From assembly GCF_902167145.1 (NCBI RefSeq), contig NC_050097.1, forward strand, positions 145,787,982 through 145,851,981: a stretch of DNA of 64,000 nucleotides, read 5' to 3'. This stretch comes from Zea mays (lineage: Eukaryota > Streptophyta > Magnoliopsida > Poales > Poaceae). Below, in pieces: positions 43,343 through 55,639 of the stretch (position 1 is the first letter of the stretch; each line of letters opens with the position of its first letter). The notes beneath the pieces were generated by a model that did not search any database, was not told the origin of the DNA, and saw nothing but the letters and a program-made list of their open reading frames with translations. The translations under genes were made by a program, and so were the position numbers.

Positions 43343-46300
43343 TGTCACACCCGGTTTTAAGGGACAAAGCCGGGTGCACCTCATACATGCGCCAAAGAAG
43401 ACAACACATATAATTACAGAGTGTATAGAGATAAATGTCACAATAATCAGAGTATTTATTACATAGCGGAAGACTTACAAAAATAAAAGATAAATATAAC
43501 ATGAACTAAGGATCGTTGGCGCCAATGTCAACTGAGAAACGCCACCTAGATCAGATCGAACTCCTCGCCTTGTGGCTCCTCCTGAACCACCTGTACTTGT
43601 CCTGTGGGGGGGTGTGAGACAGCAAGAGTGAGCTCACACATGATCATCGCTCAACAAGTTGTGGGGAATAATGTGACATGAACTCACCAAAGGTGGGAGC
43701 TCATGGAGTGTAAGGCTTATCAAAGAGAATGGTTAAAGCTGAGCATTGCTTTTAATGTTGGTCAAACTTTTATTAGCAATTACTAGATGTAAGTAAATAC
43801 CAAACCTTAAATAAAGTAATAGAACAAATTAATAATAAACCCATGCATATGCAAATGACAAAATTGAATTTAAGTTCCATAATTTAAACATCAGAGAGTC
43901 CTGAGCTGCTCATGACCGTGAGCTCGGCTAGTATACCAGTTTTACACTCTGCAGAGGTTGTACCCTTTACCCACAAGTCATGCTACCCATCTGCCAAGGG
44001 GTCGCGAATCCCATACACCTCTACCTAGGAAGCGCGGCAGGGCAACACTACGAGGCCTTTACAAAGTTCCACTAGCTTCCGAAAACCCGCTACAGTTTAT
44101 AGGAAGTTCCAATGCAGGGTTCCTGGCTGACTGCCATCGCAGCAAAATCAACCAGGGACCTCCCTACACTGACCACTCCCCTACTGCCCTTGCCCCTTTC
44201 GGGTAAGGTAGTCTTCCACTAGCTTTCCTAATTAATCAGCCAAGGGCGTCCCATTAAACCCTTATGGTGGCACGTGGTTCTCAAGTTAAGCTCTATGTTC
44301 CAATTAACATTAATGATCTCAACATGAACATAAACAGAATAACAAGAATAATTGGAACATAGATATAATAAATGATTATTCCAAAACCATGTAAAGCAAT
44401 AGCAAACTACCCAAGTGATTCAGGGGTAAACAAGGTAATGAGATAAACAAATCTAGGGTGACCTATTGGGTCCCATCAAAATTAACCTATGCATGGATAA
44501 ATGATATTAAAGAATATTATTGGGTAAAATGTGGTCAAGGGCACAACTTGCCTTCAATGAGCTCCTGCTCAACTACTTCAACCTGCTGCTCACCAGGATC
44601 CTCGGTCACGTGCTCTTCTACTCGCCACAATACAAACAAGCACAGTGCATATAGAGAAATTAACATTACACCAAACATATATACAAAATACACAGTAATA
44701 ATCTATACATTAAAATAAAATTCTAGGAACAGGAATCATAATTTTTGGAGTTATAGAATTTAAGTTATGGATTTTCAAAGGTTTTATGTGTTTAAAATAG
44801 ATTAAGTGAGAAATTATTTTTCTTACTATTTTTATGTCAAAACAGAGGATCTAGGTGTTAGAGAATAAAATTACAAAATTTTAGGAACTGGAATGGAGTA
44901 ATTTGGAGTTCATATGCATTTTCTATGAATTATTGAAGTTCTAGCAATTATTTTCCTATTAAAAATCTATTTTCTATTTCATTTATTCAATTTAAACGAT
45001 CTCTGGACTAGGCCTCATTTTCCCGAAAACCCAGGGGCTTCTGCGCATAATTTTCTAAGACTCAGAATACTATGTAGTGGACGGCGGGTTTATTATGTGA
45101 AAATAGAGGGTCTCTTATACAAAATTGCCTGGCCCAAAAGGGTATGGGGACACTACGGCCGCCAGATCTTAAATGTGCGGTCCCGATTATATCAGTCGAC
45201 GACAACTCTCTTATAACCCTGCGCCGCTCGATCGAGTTTCGACGGTCAGGATTCAAAATCTACCAACTCTGATCCAAACCGGTTACTGTTAATCCAACGG
45301 CTCCGATCCCCCTTCCAGACTCGGTGCAAACAGGGCCGTAGATCCGCGCATCTACCGTCCGCGAACCGTCTTCCCTACGCGATCGCCACAAATCACCCCG
45401 AGGCGGCGCTCTGCCACGGCAGAGGACCACCGGCTGCCCGCGACTTCACGCTCCTGCACACCAATCTCGAATCCGAGACATTCTACTCGCGACAACGGAA
45501 AATCCGATTGCTATGAACGTACTTACAAGGAAAGAAGTGGGCGATGGACTCCCATTCACGGCGCAGGGCGGATTCGAAGCTTGGTCATAGTCTGGCGGTG
45601 AATTCCCCGCCAGTCCAAGACGCCGCAGCACCGAGAATTGCCCCTATTGCTCCGCGGTGCACTAGTAGATCACGGCACACCCCACGATTCGCCAACAATG
45701 GCGCCGAGTCACAGGGCACACGGCGTCGGGTCTGTCAGATCTCTCAACTCCCAAATCCTGGTTCCCCTTCGGCTAAAATCGAGGCAAGTAGTGGAGCAGA
45801 CGATAGGAGGGGACGAACAGGTCCCGCCGGCGCGATGCCGCACCTATATGACGAGTTCGGGCTGAGGACGTTAACCGGGCGGCGCTAGAATCCTGGGGCT
45901 TCGGCAGAGGCCGTTGCGGGAGTAGCGGCGGGCAGGTGCGCCGCCAGCGCTGTACGCGGGGTCGGGGCACGGGGGTTGTTGTGCTAGGGGTCCGCGATTT
46001 CCGTGAATCGGGCACGAGCTCACCAGCGCCACCGGTTTTGCGCACGAAGCGGAGGAAAGGTAGGGAGGGAGAAGAAGACCACTGCCGGCTGGGTGGATAA
46101 GTTAGCTGGGTGACCCTGGAATGTGGGGCCCGCCTGGCGGCGACGCGAAGGCCACACGAGCGGGTGAAGGGCGTTGGGCCGTGCGGTATCGGAAAAAAAA
46201 AGAATGGGCCAAAAGTGAGGACTCGGCCCAAGTAGTGTTTTATTGTTTTTCTTTTTCTTATTTTTTTTTCAAATTCAACTTTAAATTCCCATTTAAATTC

Positions 46301-46660
46301 AAATTTAGTGGTGGATCTATCTTCACATTAATTGCCCAACTTAAACATGGCATAGGTGAACTTATTTATTTTCAATATTTATTTTATTAAAACTAGTGCT
46401 ATGTTTCTCCAAATTAGAGTTTAAATGCTAAGTGTCCCTTAATATATTAATATATGGGTAGTAACACATTTATTTTACTATCCACAAATGCACAATCAAG
46501 TAAAAACTCAGCATGATGCATAATTTATTTGAGTGTCTTCTATTAATTATTTATTGTATAGATGAGGTGTCCACATGAAATGTTAAATAGGGATAACCCA
46601 CACACATGTAAAGGAATATAATCTCTCCTTTTATATTTTTCTTACAAAGTGGGTGTTACA
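43343..46660 (-). repeat. 5' LTR of Ty3 element
   Basis: Near-identical to 36399-39714, with sparse substitutions (for example near 44516, 44642, 45088, 45120 and 45725). It ends GGGTGTTACA on the plus strand, followed by GAGGT. Confidence 0.9.
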
Positions 46661-46665
46661 GAGGT

Positions 46666-46867
46666 TTCACGTCCGTCGAAAGCGAGGATTCGCGTCTGTG
46701 TGTGTCGAACCCATGGTGGACGCGTGTCGCACGACGGATGGTGTGTAGCCCGCCGAACACGGACATGCGTTCAAAACGGGTGAGGTTTTAATATCTCCGA
46801 TTGTGGCAACATATATAATCATGCTCAGCACACACATACCTTTAAGATGTAGAGGTTCTAGGTTTAG
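46666..46867. other. Unassigned sequence right of Ty3 element
   Basis: GC-richer text with CG-containing words (CGTCCGTCGAAAGCG, ACGCGTGTCGCACGACGG). Short frames carry no recognisable domain. It is the sequence the Ty3 element landed in, so it should continue 36398 of the pre-insertion locus. Confidence 0.3.
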
Positions 46868-47642
46868 ATGGACAGTTACTGCTATATGGTGTTTCTTGAG
46901 ACTTGGTTGTGCCAACATCCTTCCCTTTTCCTTTGCCTCCACCACCAAATTCTTCAATTAATCAACAAATTCCCCAATACTGCTGTTATTGATGTGCCAA
47001 ATTCCCCAATACTTATCGTATTTCTCTTCCATTCTCTTTCCCATCTCTGCTGCAAAGTATCTTCACTATCCATCCAAGATTTAATCAACAAATGGATTTC
47101 ACCAATCTCATGAAAGAGCGTATTACAAGTGACATGAGAGTAGATGAGACACAAACAGTAAGATTGTGGAAATGCTCTAGAAGTTCAGCCATCTACTTTA
47201 CATTCTCCCAATCATAGTCATTGGGATGACCGCATCCTTGCCTCTCTTCAGATAGCTCAATTACATAGTTAAGTTCCTATTTAGCCATTCTCATGAACAC
47301 CTCATACACAATTGTGGCCTTCAACATTTGATATGTGTAATTCCATCTTGTTGGGACATCAAGCTTCAATAATGCTTTGCAATCCACTTTCTCTTCCTCT
47401 ACAATTTCCTTGAACTTGATCAATCTTGAAGACCCACTTTTTATATACCGAACTGCATCCCTAACACGCTGCATAGAAAGATCCAATTCTTTCAATCCAT
47501 CTAGCACAATTAAGTTCACAATATGTGTTGCACACCTGATGTGTAAGTATTTGCCATCTGCAATATTGGTATTCTGCAATTGCCTTCCCAAGTAAGCAAC
47601 ACCACTATCATTGGCACTTGCATTATCAACCATTATAGTCAT
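46868..47642 (-). pseudogene. hAT-family transposase fragment
   Basis: The 121-residue frame at 47277-47642 reads MVDNASANDSGVAYL, then HIRCATHIVNLIVLDGLKE, VRYIKSGSSRLIKFKE and LDVPTRWNYTYQML. This is the RNase H-like core of plant hAT transposases of the zinc-finger BED / RICESLEEPER type. Downstream on the minus strand, after stops, more hAT-like text appears (QGCGHPNDYDWENVKWM, then WMDSEDTLQQRWEREWKRN near 46990-47080). The BED finger and the C-terminal dimerisation domain are not seen. It is a broken internal fragment. Domesticated hAT genes share these motifs, but the stops argue against a functional gene. Confidence 0.75.
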
Positions 47643-47990
47643 TATTTTTGTCTAAACGTCATACAATCAAGCTTTTCCCAATGTTGTCCCCCTTGTGTCC
47701 CTTTGCCTTGAAAAAACTAATGACTTTCTTGTGTAGAGTCCAATTCTGATCAATAAAACTTGTTGTGTAAGAAACCTTATGATGTGTAAGAAACTAAAAA
47801 TGCATGCATGCATGGTGTCATATATGTCGTTACTCCTTATTTCTTTAACACATGTGCACTCATTGATCGGACACGTATGAAGAATGAGTTCTAACTAAAC
47901 CTTCTACTTTCCTCTCAATAGGAACGATAATGATGTGCAAGAGCAAGACAAACCAAACCAAGCGACGATCAATTATTACTATCATATCAC
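47643..47990. other. No recognisable feature
   Basis: AT-rich sequence without supported frames or repeats that I can identify. It may be residual hAT element or ancestral flank. Confidence 0.3.
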
Positions 47991-48970
47991 ACTACCGAGA
48001 ACCAGCTCTTTGACAAAGTGCCAAATTATTTATCGAGTGTTTTTTAGGCATACCGATACAAAAAATACTGTAGCAAATTGATTTGTATTGGCAGTTCAGT
48101 TAAGACAACCGCCAGTAAAATCAATTTCCCCTAATGGTTGACCTAAGAAAACCACTAGTACAAATCCATTGTATGAAACATAAACTAGGATTTGAAAACA
48201 GCAAAAAATTATTTCAGTTGTGTCTAGATTGCCCACATCTTAGAACGTACAAACCGAGTATAAGTTGTTTGTTTGAAGTTATAAATCTATTCAAACAAAA
48301 TAGTTGTCGACTACAAAGTTAAATAACTTCATAAGTTTTACAACTATTATTTTGGTACATTTTTCATCCGAGGACGTTTGCAAAATTTGCATTATAAAGT
48401 TTGTCATATTCAGATGCAATTTTCATAGCCCAAATGATTTCAAATAAAAAAGTTGTCATCTACAAATTTCACAACTTTTAGAGATCTACAAATTTTATTT
48501 TGGTGGTTTTTTCTTATGAGGTCATTTGAAAAGCTCAAAAAATTATTTCAAATGATTTTTACATGTGGTTTTCTTAAGAAATGCTGGTAGAAATCGTGAG
48601 TACAAATATGATTACTAGCGGTTTCCATAAGAAAATCGTCAGAAGAAATGGGACGATTTGTACTAGCGGTTTTCTTCAGGAATCGCCCAGTACAAATATG
48701 ATTACTACTGGCAGTTTCTCGAGTTAGGATGGCCAATTTATTTTTATTGGTGCTCGATAACCAAAACCTCTTGTAAAAATTATACCTCAACGCAGGCATA
48801 GAGTTTGTTTACTAGTGGCAGTCTCAAAGAAGCTCTTTGTCGAGCCCAGACAAAAAATGCTTGGTAAAAAAAATATTCGGCAAATAGCTTCTTTGCCGAG
48901 TATCTTTTTTTACACTTGGCAAAGAGTTTCTTTGTCTGTGTCTTTTTTAAACTAGACAAAGACAATTTTC
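47991..48970. mobile_element. Diverged copy of CACTA-like segment B
   Basis: It follows the order of 7342-8230: GCCAAATTATTTATCGAG, GATACAAAAAATACT, AAACATAAACTAGG, the ~90-bp module, TTTCTTAAGAAATGC, TTTACTAGTGGCAGTC, then TTTGCCGAGTATC. Numerous substitutions show it is much older than the array copies. It supports B being a dispersed element rather than part of the RING gene. Confidence 0.6.
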
Positions 48971-49840
48971 AAATCACATTTTGACATATTAAATGAATTC
49001 AAATGAAAAGTTATCAACTACATCGTCGTATAACTCATTAAGATGTACAATTTTTTATTTTGGTCATTTCTTCATATGACAAAATAATAGTAAATTGGTT
49101 CACAAATCGTATACATCTCTCTTATAGTCTATGAAACTACAAGGGGATTTATAAAATTTCTAAACAATGTTTGAACCACCTTGTTGGATGAATAAATGAC
49201 CAAACAACCAGAATAACTTTAAATTTTGTAGTTCGTAACCTTTTGATTTGAAGTCATCTTGTCAACGAAAACTATGTCTGGATTCAAAAAAATAAATTTT
49301 GTATTTTTAAAACAATTTCGGATGGAAAAACCAACAAAATGAAAGTTGTGGATCTCGAAAAGTTATGAAACTTTATAGTTGACAACGTTTTGATTTAAAA
49401 TCATCTTGTCATGTAAAACTATGTTTAAAAATTTGAATTTTCAAATGACCTCAGATGGAAAAAATACCAAAATGAAAGTTGTAGGTCTCATTAAAGTTGT
49501 AGGCCTCGTAAAGTTATTTAACTTTGTAGTTGATAACTTTTAAATTTGAAATTATCTCATCATAGAAAAAATAAGTTTGAAGTTTTCAAATTTGAAATTT
49601 AAATTTTGTAAACTACCAAAATGAAAGTTGTGGATCTCGAAAAGTTATGGAACTTTGTAGTTAACAACTTTTTCATTTGAATTTATTTAGTTCTTCAAAC
49701 AATCAATTTATTTAGTGCCTCATATAATCAATTTACAATCAATTTATAATTACAAGTGAGATAGGGGAAGGAAAAGTAATATAAATACAATCAATTTGTT
49801 TAGTGCCTCAAACAATCAATTTACACTCGAAAGCCTGCTC
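48971..49840. repeat. Diverged array of ~90-110-bp modules
   Basis: Several degenerate copies of the module occur in reverse orientation: AAAGTTGTGGATCTCGAAAAGTTATG (in part), AACTTTGTAGTTGA, AACTTTTTCATTTGA and AAATCATCTTGTCA recur with spacing near 100 bases (about 49230, 49330, 49460, 49520, 49630). The same module occurs singly or doubly in segments A, B and C. Related modules are common in grass CACTA subterminal regions. No gene is seen. Confidence 0.5.
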
Positions 49841-51440
49841 TCACAATGAGGACGCCTCACGACCTTGGCATTTTGAAGACCAGGTATGAGTATTGTGCAA
49901 TGGCCATTAACATTGCCAGCCCAGGTCATCTGATGATGGCGTTGTAGGCACATTCGAAGTTGGCCACCTCGAAGCGGAGGAACTCGGTGCAGAAGTGATC
50001 AGGCATGTTGTAGGTACATGTGCCCTAGTGAGTACTCTCCCTGACCCGTTATGATGCCAAATAAGGGATTGTTTGACTCTTGAAGTTATGCAATGGAGAT
50101 CCCAAGTTCCTAAAGTGTCTTCAGGAAAGTGATGGTGACACTCCTTCCATCGTCGATCAGCACCCTCGTGACTCGGCTCCTGTAGACCACTAGGCTAACA
50201 AGTAATGGATACTTGCCTAGGTGATCGAACTTGAGCCATTGGTCAACTCAGCTGAAGGAGATTGGAATCTCAGACTAGCGGTACGGCGTTGGTGGGTCAG
50301 TCATAGCTACCAGGACTTAAGCGGCCAGACAACTTCTGTTGCCTTTTGTTCTCTTTGGAGTCGTGCTCTCTAAACATTAAGTTGACCACTCTATCGATCT
50401 TAGGGAACATTTAGCTATTGTCTTCCCATAGTGGTGGTTGTGGTGGTGGGTTATGGTTCTGCCTTGCAGGTGGCGGTGGTAGCTCTGGGAATGGTCGGCC
50501 ATGGCTGATTGAGTTCTTGAACTCCCTATAGTTACATAGGTTATGGCGCATCTCCTTATGGTAGGTACACGAGGAATCGAGGATCTTGTCTAGTGATCTC
50601 ATGTTGTTGTTGTTGCCATGAGGGGGACCATGCTGCCATGGTGGTGGCAGTCTCATGGCATTGACTTCTTCCCTTAGCCTCTTGTCCCATCGTCGGTCTT
50701 GCCGTAGGGCATCTTATTTATTCATGGACATGTCTTTTTCGCTAGTCGATGAGGTCGTGGGCTCGTTTGTTGGCGGTGATGTATCTGTCGGCGTCATGGA
50801 AGTGTTGCTCGGATGTTGCCAAAGCCCTTTGGAGGATGGCCTGTACGAAAGCCTCATCACGAGACTCCGGTAGAAGTCCTCACTCACTGCCTCGGTGATG
50901 TTGGGGATGCGGTACCTCATCGACTGAAAACACTTCCGGAATGAGCAGAAAGAATTTTCCTCCTTGCGCTTGATGGATTTGAGGTCCCATGGGTGTATCA
51001 GCTTGTCGGAGAGTGACTAAAAGTTGGCAATGAACCTATCACAAAAGTCAGCTTGTCGTTGATGCAGTGATGATGAAGGTGAGGAAGCCACTAGGGCACA
51101 TCTTGCCCTAGCATGATTGGGTAGTAGGCTGTCATCACATCCTTCATTGCCTCAGCAGCTCGGGCAGCCGTGAAATAAATGGCCAACCAATCGCTCGGGC
51201 CCTGTTTTGCATCATACGTATTGACATTGGAGATCTTGAAGTTTGGTAGCCAGTGCACTGCGTGTAGTCGGCTGGTGAAGCCTTCATGCCCATGTCTTTG
51301 AGTTCCAAATCATCCTCTAGTCGGAGCTGGCTGATTAGTCCACGAAGCCCATTTGTCCGAGCCATTGAGGTCCTTTAATCGGCCCATAGTCTAAATTTGT
51401 GTCAAGGGGACCTAGCGGATATCTATCCCCCACACCAAAG
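49841..51440 (-). pseudogene. Ty3 gag-protease relic
   Basis: Frame-broken minus-strand text contains gag capsid-like sequence (WDLKSIKRKEENSFCSF, then YRIPNITEAVSEDFYRS, near 50720-50990), a zinc-knuckle-like CTYHKEMRHNLCNY (about 50411-50656), and protease text near 50130-50200 (RVTRVLIDDGRSV). It ends with FLRFEVANFECAYNAIIR and KMP near 49870-49990. These match grass Ty3 elements that end protease with a YNAIIGRP-type motif. The protease active site reads DDG where D-S/T/G-G is expected. Many stops and no LTRs are visible, so this is a fragment. Confidence 0.7.
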
Positions 51441-51880
51441 AACTTGAGCAGAACATGATAACGAATTTATATTATTAGTTTGCTCAATTGAATAGCTTTA
51501 TAACTTTGGATCAAATCATCATGAGATCACTTTAACTCCTCATGTTCTTTGGTCACCTTCTCTGAGCTTTCATCTCTTTTGATGAGGGTCTCTTCTAGCT
51601 TGAGAAGAGTTTCACTTTGTTCACCCACTCTTATCAACATATTCATTAGTATTGCCTTATCTTCCTTGTTAAGATGAGCGTCGAGTCAACGAATATCATC
51701 TTTATCCACATACTCAATCTCACTTTCCCTAACATTCTAATTAGCGGTAAGATATGCATGATAAGCGGAACAACAAGACAAACCTTTTGGAGAGGTCGAT
51801 TCATCATTTGGTCTCCATCGCTTTTCTTCTTCTTCTTTCAAAGGGTTAGTACTAAATAAGATTTGCACTATCGGTTCTCT
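51441..51880. other. No supported feature
   Basis: AT-rich sequence with a T/C-rich run (TTTCTTCTTCTTCTTTC near 51821). Small frames have no domain. Confidence 0.3.
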
Positions 51881-52041
51881 TAGCTTGACCACTAGTGGAA
51901 ATCACTAGCGGATGTCTTAATAGAACCACCAATAGAAAAATGATTTTCACTAGTGGTTAACCGCTTGTGGAAATAAATATTTCTACTAGCCCTTGCCACT
52001 AGCGGTTCTAAAAAATGCTAGTAAAAATAGTTTAAGAACCG
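51881..52041. mobile_element. CACTA-like terminal fragment
   Basis: CACTAGTGGAAATCACTAGCGG and TTTTCACTAGTGGTTAACCG resemble the ends of segment C. The fragment is cut at 52041 by the inverted LTR; 52037-52041 (AACCG) is the probable target duplication. Confidence 0.4.
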
Positions 52042-53494
52042 TGTCACACCCGGTTTTGGAAGGTAAACCGAATGCGAACCATGTACGTGCCAGGATTAGA
52101 AATTCACGTACACATCGATTACATAAATGACTCATCATAGCACATTGCTTCGAATAACAATAAAGATTAATTAATAATATAAAGACTAGAGTCATTTACA
52201 TAATATAAATCAAAGTGCACATAATTGAAACGTAGCCAACGTAAATAAACCCACCACAGACAATTGACTAGGGGAGGTCGCTAGCCTAATCCTCGAACTC
52301 GTCGAAGTCCTGGAACTCCTAGAGATCCGCCACGACACTTTCTTCTTCATCTTTACCTGAGCATAGACTGCACCGACGATAACCTGGTGTTTTGTGAAAG
52401 CAAGGGTGAGTACACATCAACATACTCAACAAATATCCCGTTTGGCTGAGGTGGACTATCTTTATGTGGGGTTAGGGTCAAAGCAGTTGCTTTTAGTTTG
52501 TCAGGTATTCATTATTAGTAGAAGCCAAGTTTTAGCAATAACGAACCCGTGAATCATTTCCTCATCAAGGAACATCATTATCATCAACGAACCAAAAACC
52601 ATTAATAGAATCATTGCATCTCAAACCATCTGTATCTCTAATCAAAGAGGATCCCAAGGCCGCTCATAACCGTGAGCAAGACTGATGTACCAGTTTCGAA
52701 CACTCTGCAGAGGTTGCACACTTTACCCACGAGCTGTGATCCCTTTTTGCCTCGGGTCCATCAAACCCTCAAACACTACTAAGGTGAGTCGGCAAGGTTT
52801 CACTGCGTAGCCTTTACAAAGACTCCCTGGTGCATAGCTGCTCATTAGGTTTCACCAAATCGAATGAACCTCGACGCCCACCCTAAGGTGGGTGACTAAC
52901 AAAACCAAATCGAATGAACCTCGGTGCCTACCCTTAATAGAGCGAGCACTATGTCCCGACCCCCATTGATGGCCCTCCGGCAAAGCCTACTACACCTCTA
53001 AGTTCATCTAATTATTAGCTAAGGGCGTCCCATTCCACCCTCATGGTTGCACTGTTGTCCCGGGTGGTCACTCAACGAACAGGTCATTACGGAGAGGTAC
53101 TCAGGAAAACAGCTAGAGTCCCCTAAAATATCACAAGATCATCATCGGGGTAACATCTTCGTATCATAAATATTCACATCATGTTCGTTGATTAAGTTAA
53201 AGCCATAGCATAGGCTAGCCATGATAACCCAAAAAGGTAAACAAGGATAAGATAAATACAGACTAGTCAATCCTTAGGTTTCCATAAAGTAATGCGGGAC
53301 GACGAATTATAAAGTAAGTAGGACATAATATGTTAGATGACACTTGTCTTCACCAAACAGATGCTCAGGGTCTTCCACTTTGCAGAACTCGAGATCACTT
53401 GGTCGCCAACGCTTGACCGTTGACTCCTTGAAGCTCGGAAACGAATCACGATCTAATCGCAACGCGAAGCGAAAACGAACAGGCACAAGCAAAC

Positions 53495-53496
<2 letters not shown>

Positions 53497-53577
<81 letters not shown>
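53497..53577. repeat. (AT)n microsatellite
   Basis: About 40 uninterrupted AT dinucleotides. The equivalent place in 49-3830 (near 2407) has only a short TATATATAT run, so it expanded after the copies separated. Repeating-Tyr/Ile frames through it are artefacts. Confidence 0.95.
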
Positions 53578-53584
<7 letters not shown>

Positions 53585-55639
53585 ATAAAAACGTGTAGTA
53601 TAAAATAGAGCTCGCTTCTACGGTCACACGAGGAAAAGAAACGTCGAACTCGAAGCTACGATCAAGAAGTTAACGGGTTTACGCTAAACCAATATTAACT
53701 ATAACATTTAATTCAACATTATCAAATATAAATATTATCTACCATTTGTTTCGATTAATCTGCTACGCTAACAGCTGTCAGTTAATAAGTATTTTAATTA
53801 ACACGAGAGATTCTAAGTGAGTCGAATTTACGACACATGAAACAACACGACAGAGTGCAGAACGACGCGCGGACACACACGACATGTGCGAACAACTCAC
53901 GGCAAAGCGCACTACACGCAAAAACAACGCGTGCGTCACGCGTGGTGACACGCGACAAGGTGCTGACGTGCAGAACCATGCGCGAATGATGCACGACCAC
54001 ACACGACTTAGCGCGCGGATGACGCGTGGGGCAGCACGCCACCGCGCACGGAACAACATGCGAGACAGGCGAGAAAAACTAAACGGGTGACGCGTTTATA
54101 CTAAACAAATATTAAATAAATAAAAAGTAGTTAAGTTAATATTAGTCGTGTTAATGTTTATTATAAAAGCGCAAGTTGAACACTACACATTTAATCTAAT
54201 TGGAATATTAATCTAATAAATATTAGTCAAGCAAACCTTAAGTTAATTATCTAAAATATGTGACCTGACGATTTAACGTTATTAACATGAGTGTTTATAA
54301 GCGAAAACAATTTATTATCACGCGTAGCCGCCGCACGACACACGTGATCGACACGCGAGATTCGTAGAAACGGGCCCAAACGTTTAAGATTGGGTATTCA
54401 AAAATTAAAAACATTAAAGAAATTAGTACTCTAACGCTATTTTGTGTAATACATTATTGACAAATTACTATAGATCACCAAAAACTTGGCTATTCAAGAG
54501 GCCCGCCTCTGGAGATTCGTGCTAACGACGCATGGCAAGGCGAGCGACACGTGTAAATGGCACACACGACACACGCAACGACGTGCGACAACGCGCGTGA
54601 CACGTGCGAACGACACGAGACAACACATGAAGAACGCACGAACCAGACACACAAACAACACGACGACGACGACAGCCACACGTGCAAACGGCGCGCGCGA
54701 ACAACGCGTGACCCACGCGAATGACGCGTGACGCCACACGACACTGGGCGAAACAGAGCACGGACAGCATGCAAAACAACATGCATGACAGCGTGCGACA
54801 CGCGCGAGTCAACACGACTACGTGCGCGAACAGGATGACGCGCAAACGATGCCACGCACGAACAACAACAAACAAATAAATAAAAGTATTTAAGCTGGTA
54901 TTAATCAAGTTAACATATTATTTATAAAAGCACAACTTAAAACCATAAACTAGTTTTGACTAAATTGGTACGTTAATAACCAACAAACAAACTGACAATT
55001 AAGTAAATAAAACACACATACGTCATGACAAAATAATATGTTTAACGTGTGCACGACATTATTACAAAGCTAACGCGATAGAAACAGAATAATTCAGATG
55101 TCTAACGCAAAAGTTAATATGTAATTAGTAACACTACAAGAGACACATGCATTTTCGGCGGCCAGAAGCCGCCGAAAATAAGGCCTTTGCCGCCGAAAAT
55201 AAGCTATTTTCGGCGGTTTTAGGCTTATTTTCGGTGGTTTCTAGCCACCAAAAAAAATCAGCCGAAAATAAGCCTTTATTTTCGGCGGCCAGGTGCCAGC
55301 CGCCGAAAATAGCTTATTTTCGGCGGCCAGGCTGCGCCGCCGAAAACAACGGCCGCCGAAAACAGTAGCCGCTTATTTTTGGCGGTCTCAGTTGGCCGCC
55401 GAAAATTAACATTTTCAGAGAAATTTTTTTTGAAAAAATGCAAAAAAACAGCAATTTTATCAACAATATAATCACAATAAAATGACATAAACATTAGACC
55501 ATATTGTATCACACTTCTTCACAACCACATTGTAGTTTACCAACATTAAGTTCACAAATGGTTCACCACATCAAAGTTCACAAATACAACATCACAGTTC
55601 ACAAATAGTTCATTACAACATAATAACTCCCTCCAGAAG

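Larger units (their letters stand above)
36399..46660 (-). mobile_element. Ty3 chromovirus-type element lacking gag (10.26 kb)
   Basis: LTRs of 3316 bp (36399-39714) and 3318 bp (43343-46660) flank a 3628-bp interior read on the minus strand. The target duplication is GAGGT (36394-36398 and 46661-46665). Primer site 43328-43338 and a polypurine tract next to 39714 are present. The interior goes from a short leader into the C-terminal end of protease, then reverse transcriptase, RNase H, integrase and a chromodomain-like tail. Gag and most of protease are missing. Reverse transcriptase before integrase defines Ty3. The chromodomain and long LTRs suggest the Tekay/Del lineage, an inference. By eye the LTRs differ at only about 15 positions, so it moved recently, presumably with proteins from another copy. 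Confidence 0.92.

Noticed and set aside
47991..48970. Fifth RING-gene unit after the array
   Set aside because: Only the downstream CACTA-like segment B is present, strongly diverged. No RING coding sequence is found next to it.
53344..53598. Frames of repeating Tyr-Ile (also 58812-59037)
   Set aside because: Translation of (AT)n microsatellites.
54486..54908. Several 80-128 codon frames rich in Arg/Thr/His or Cys/Val
   Set aside because: They come from the CACGCG-type short repeat and are open on both strands.
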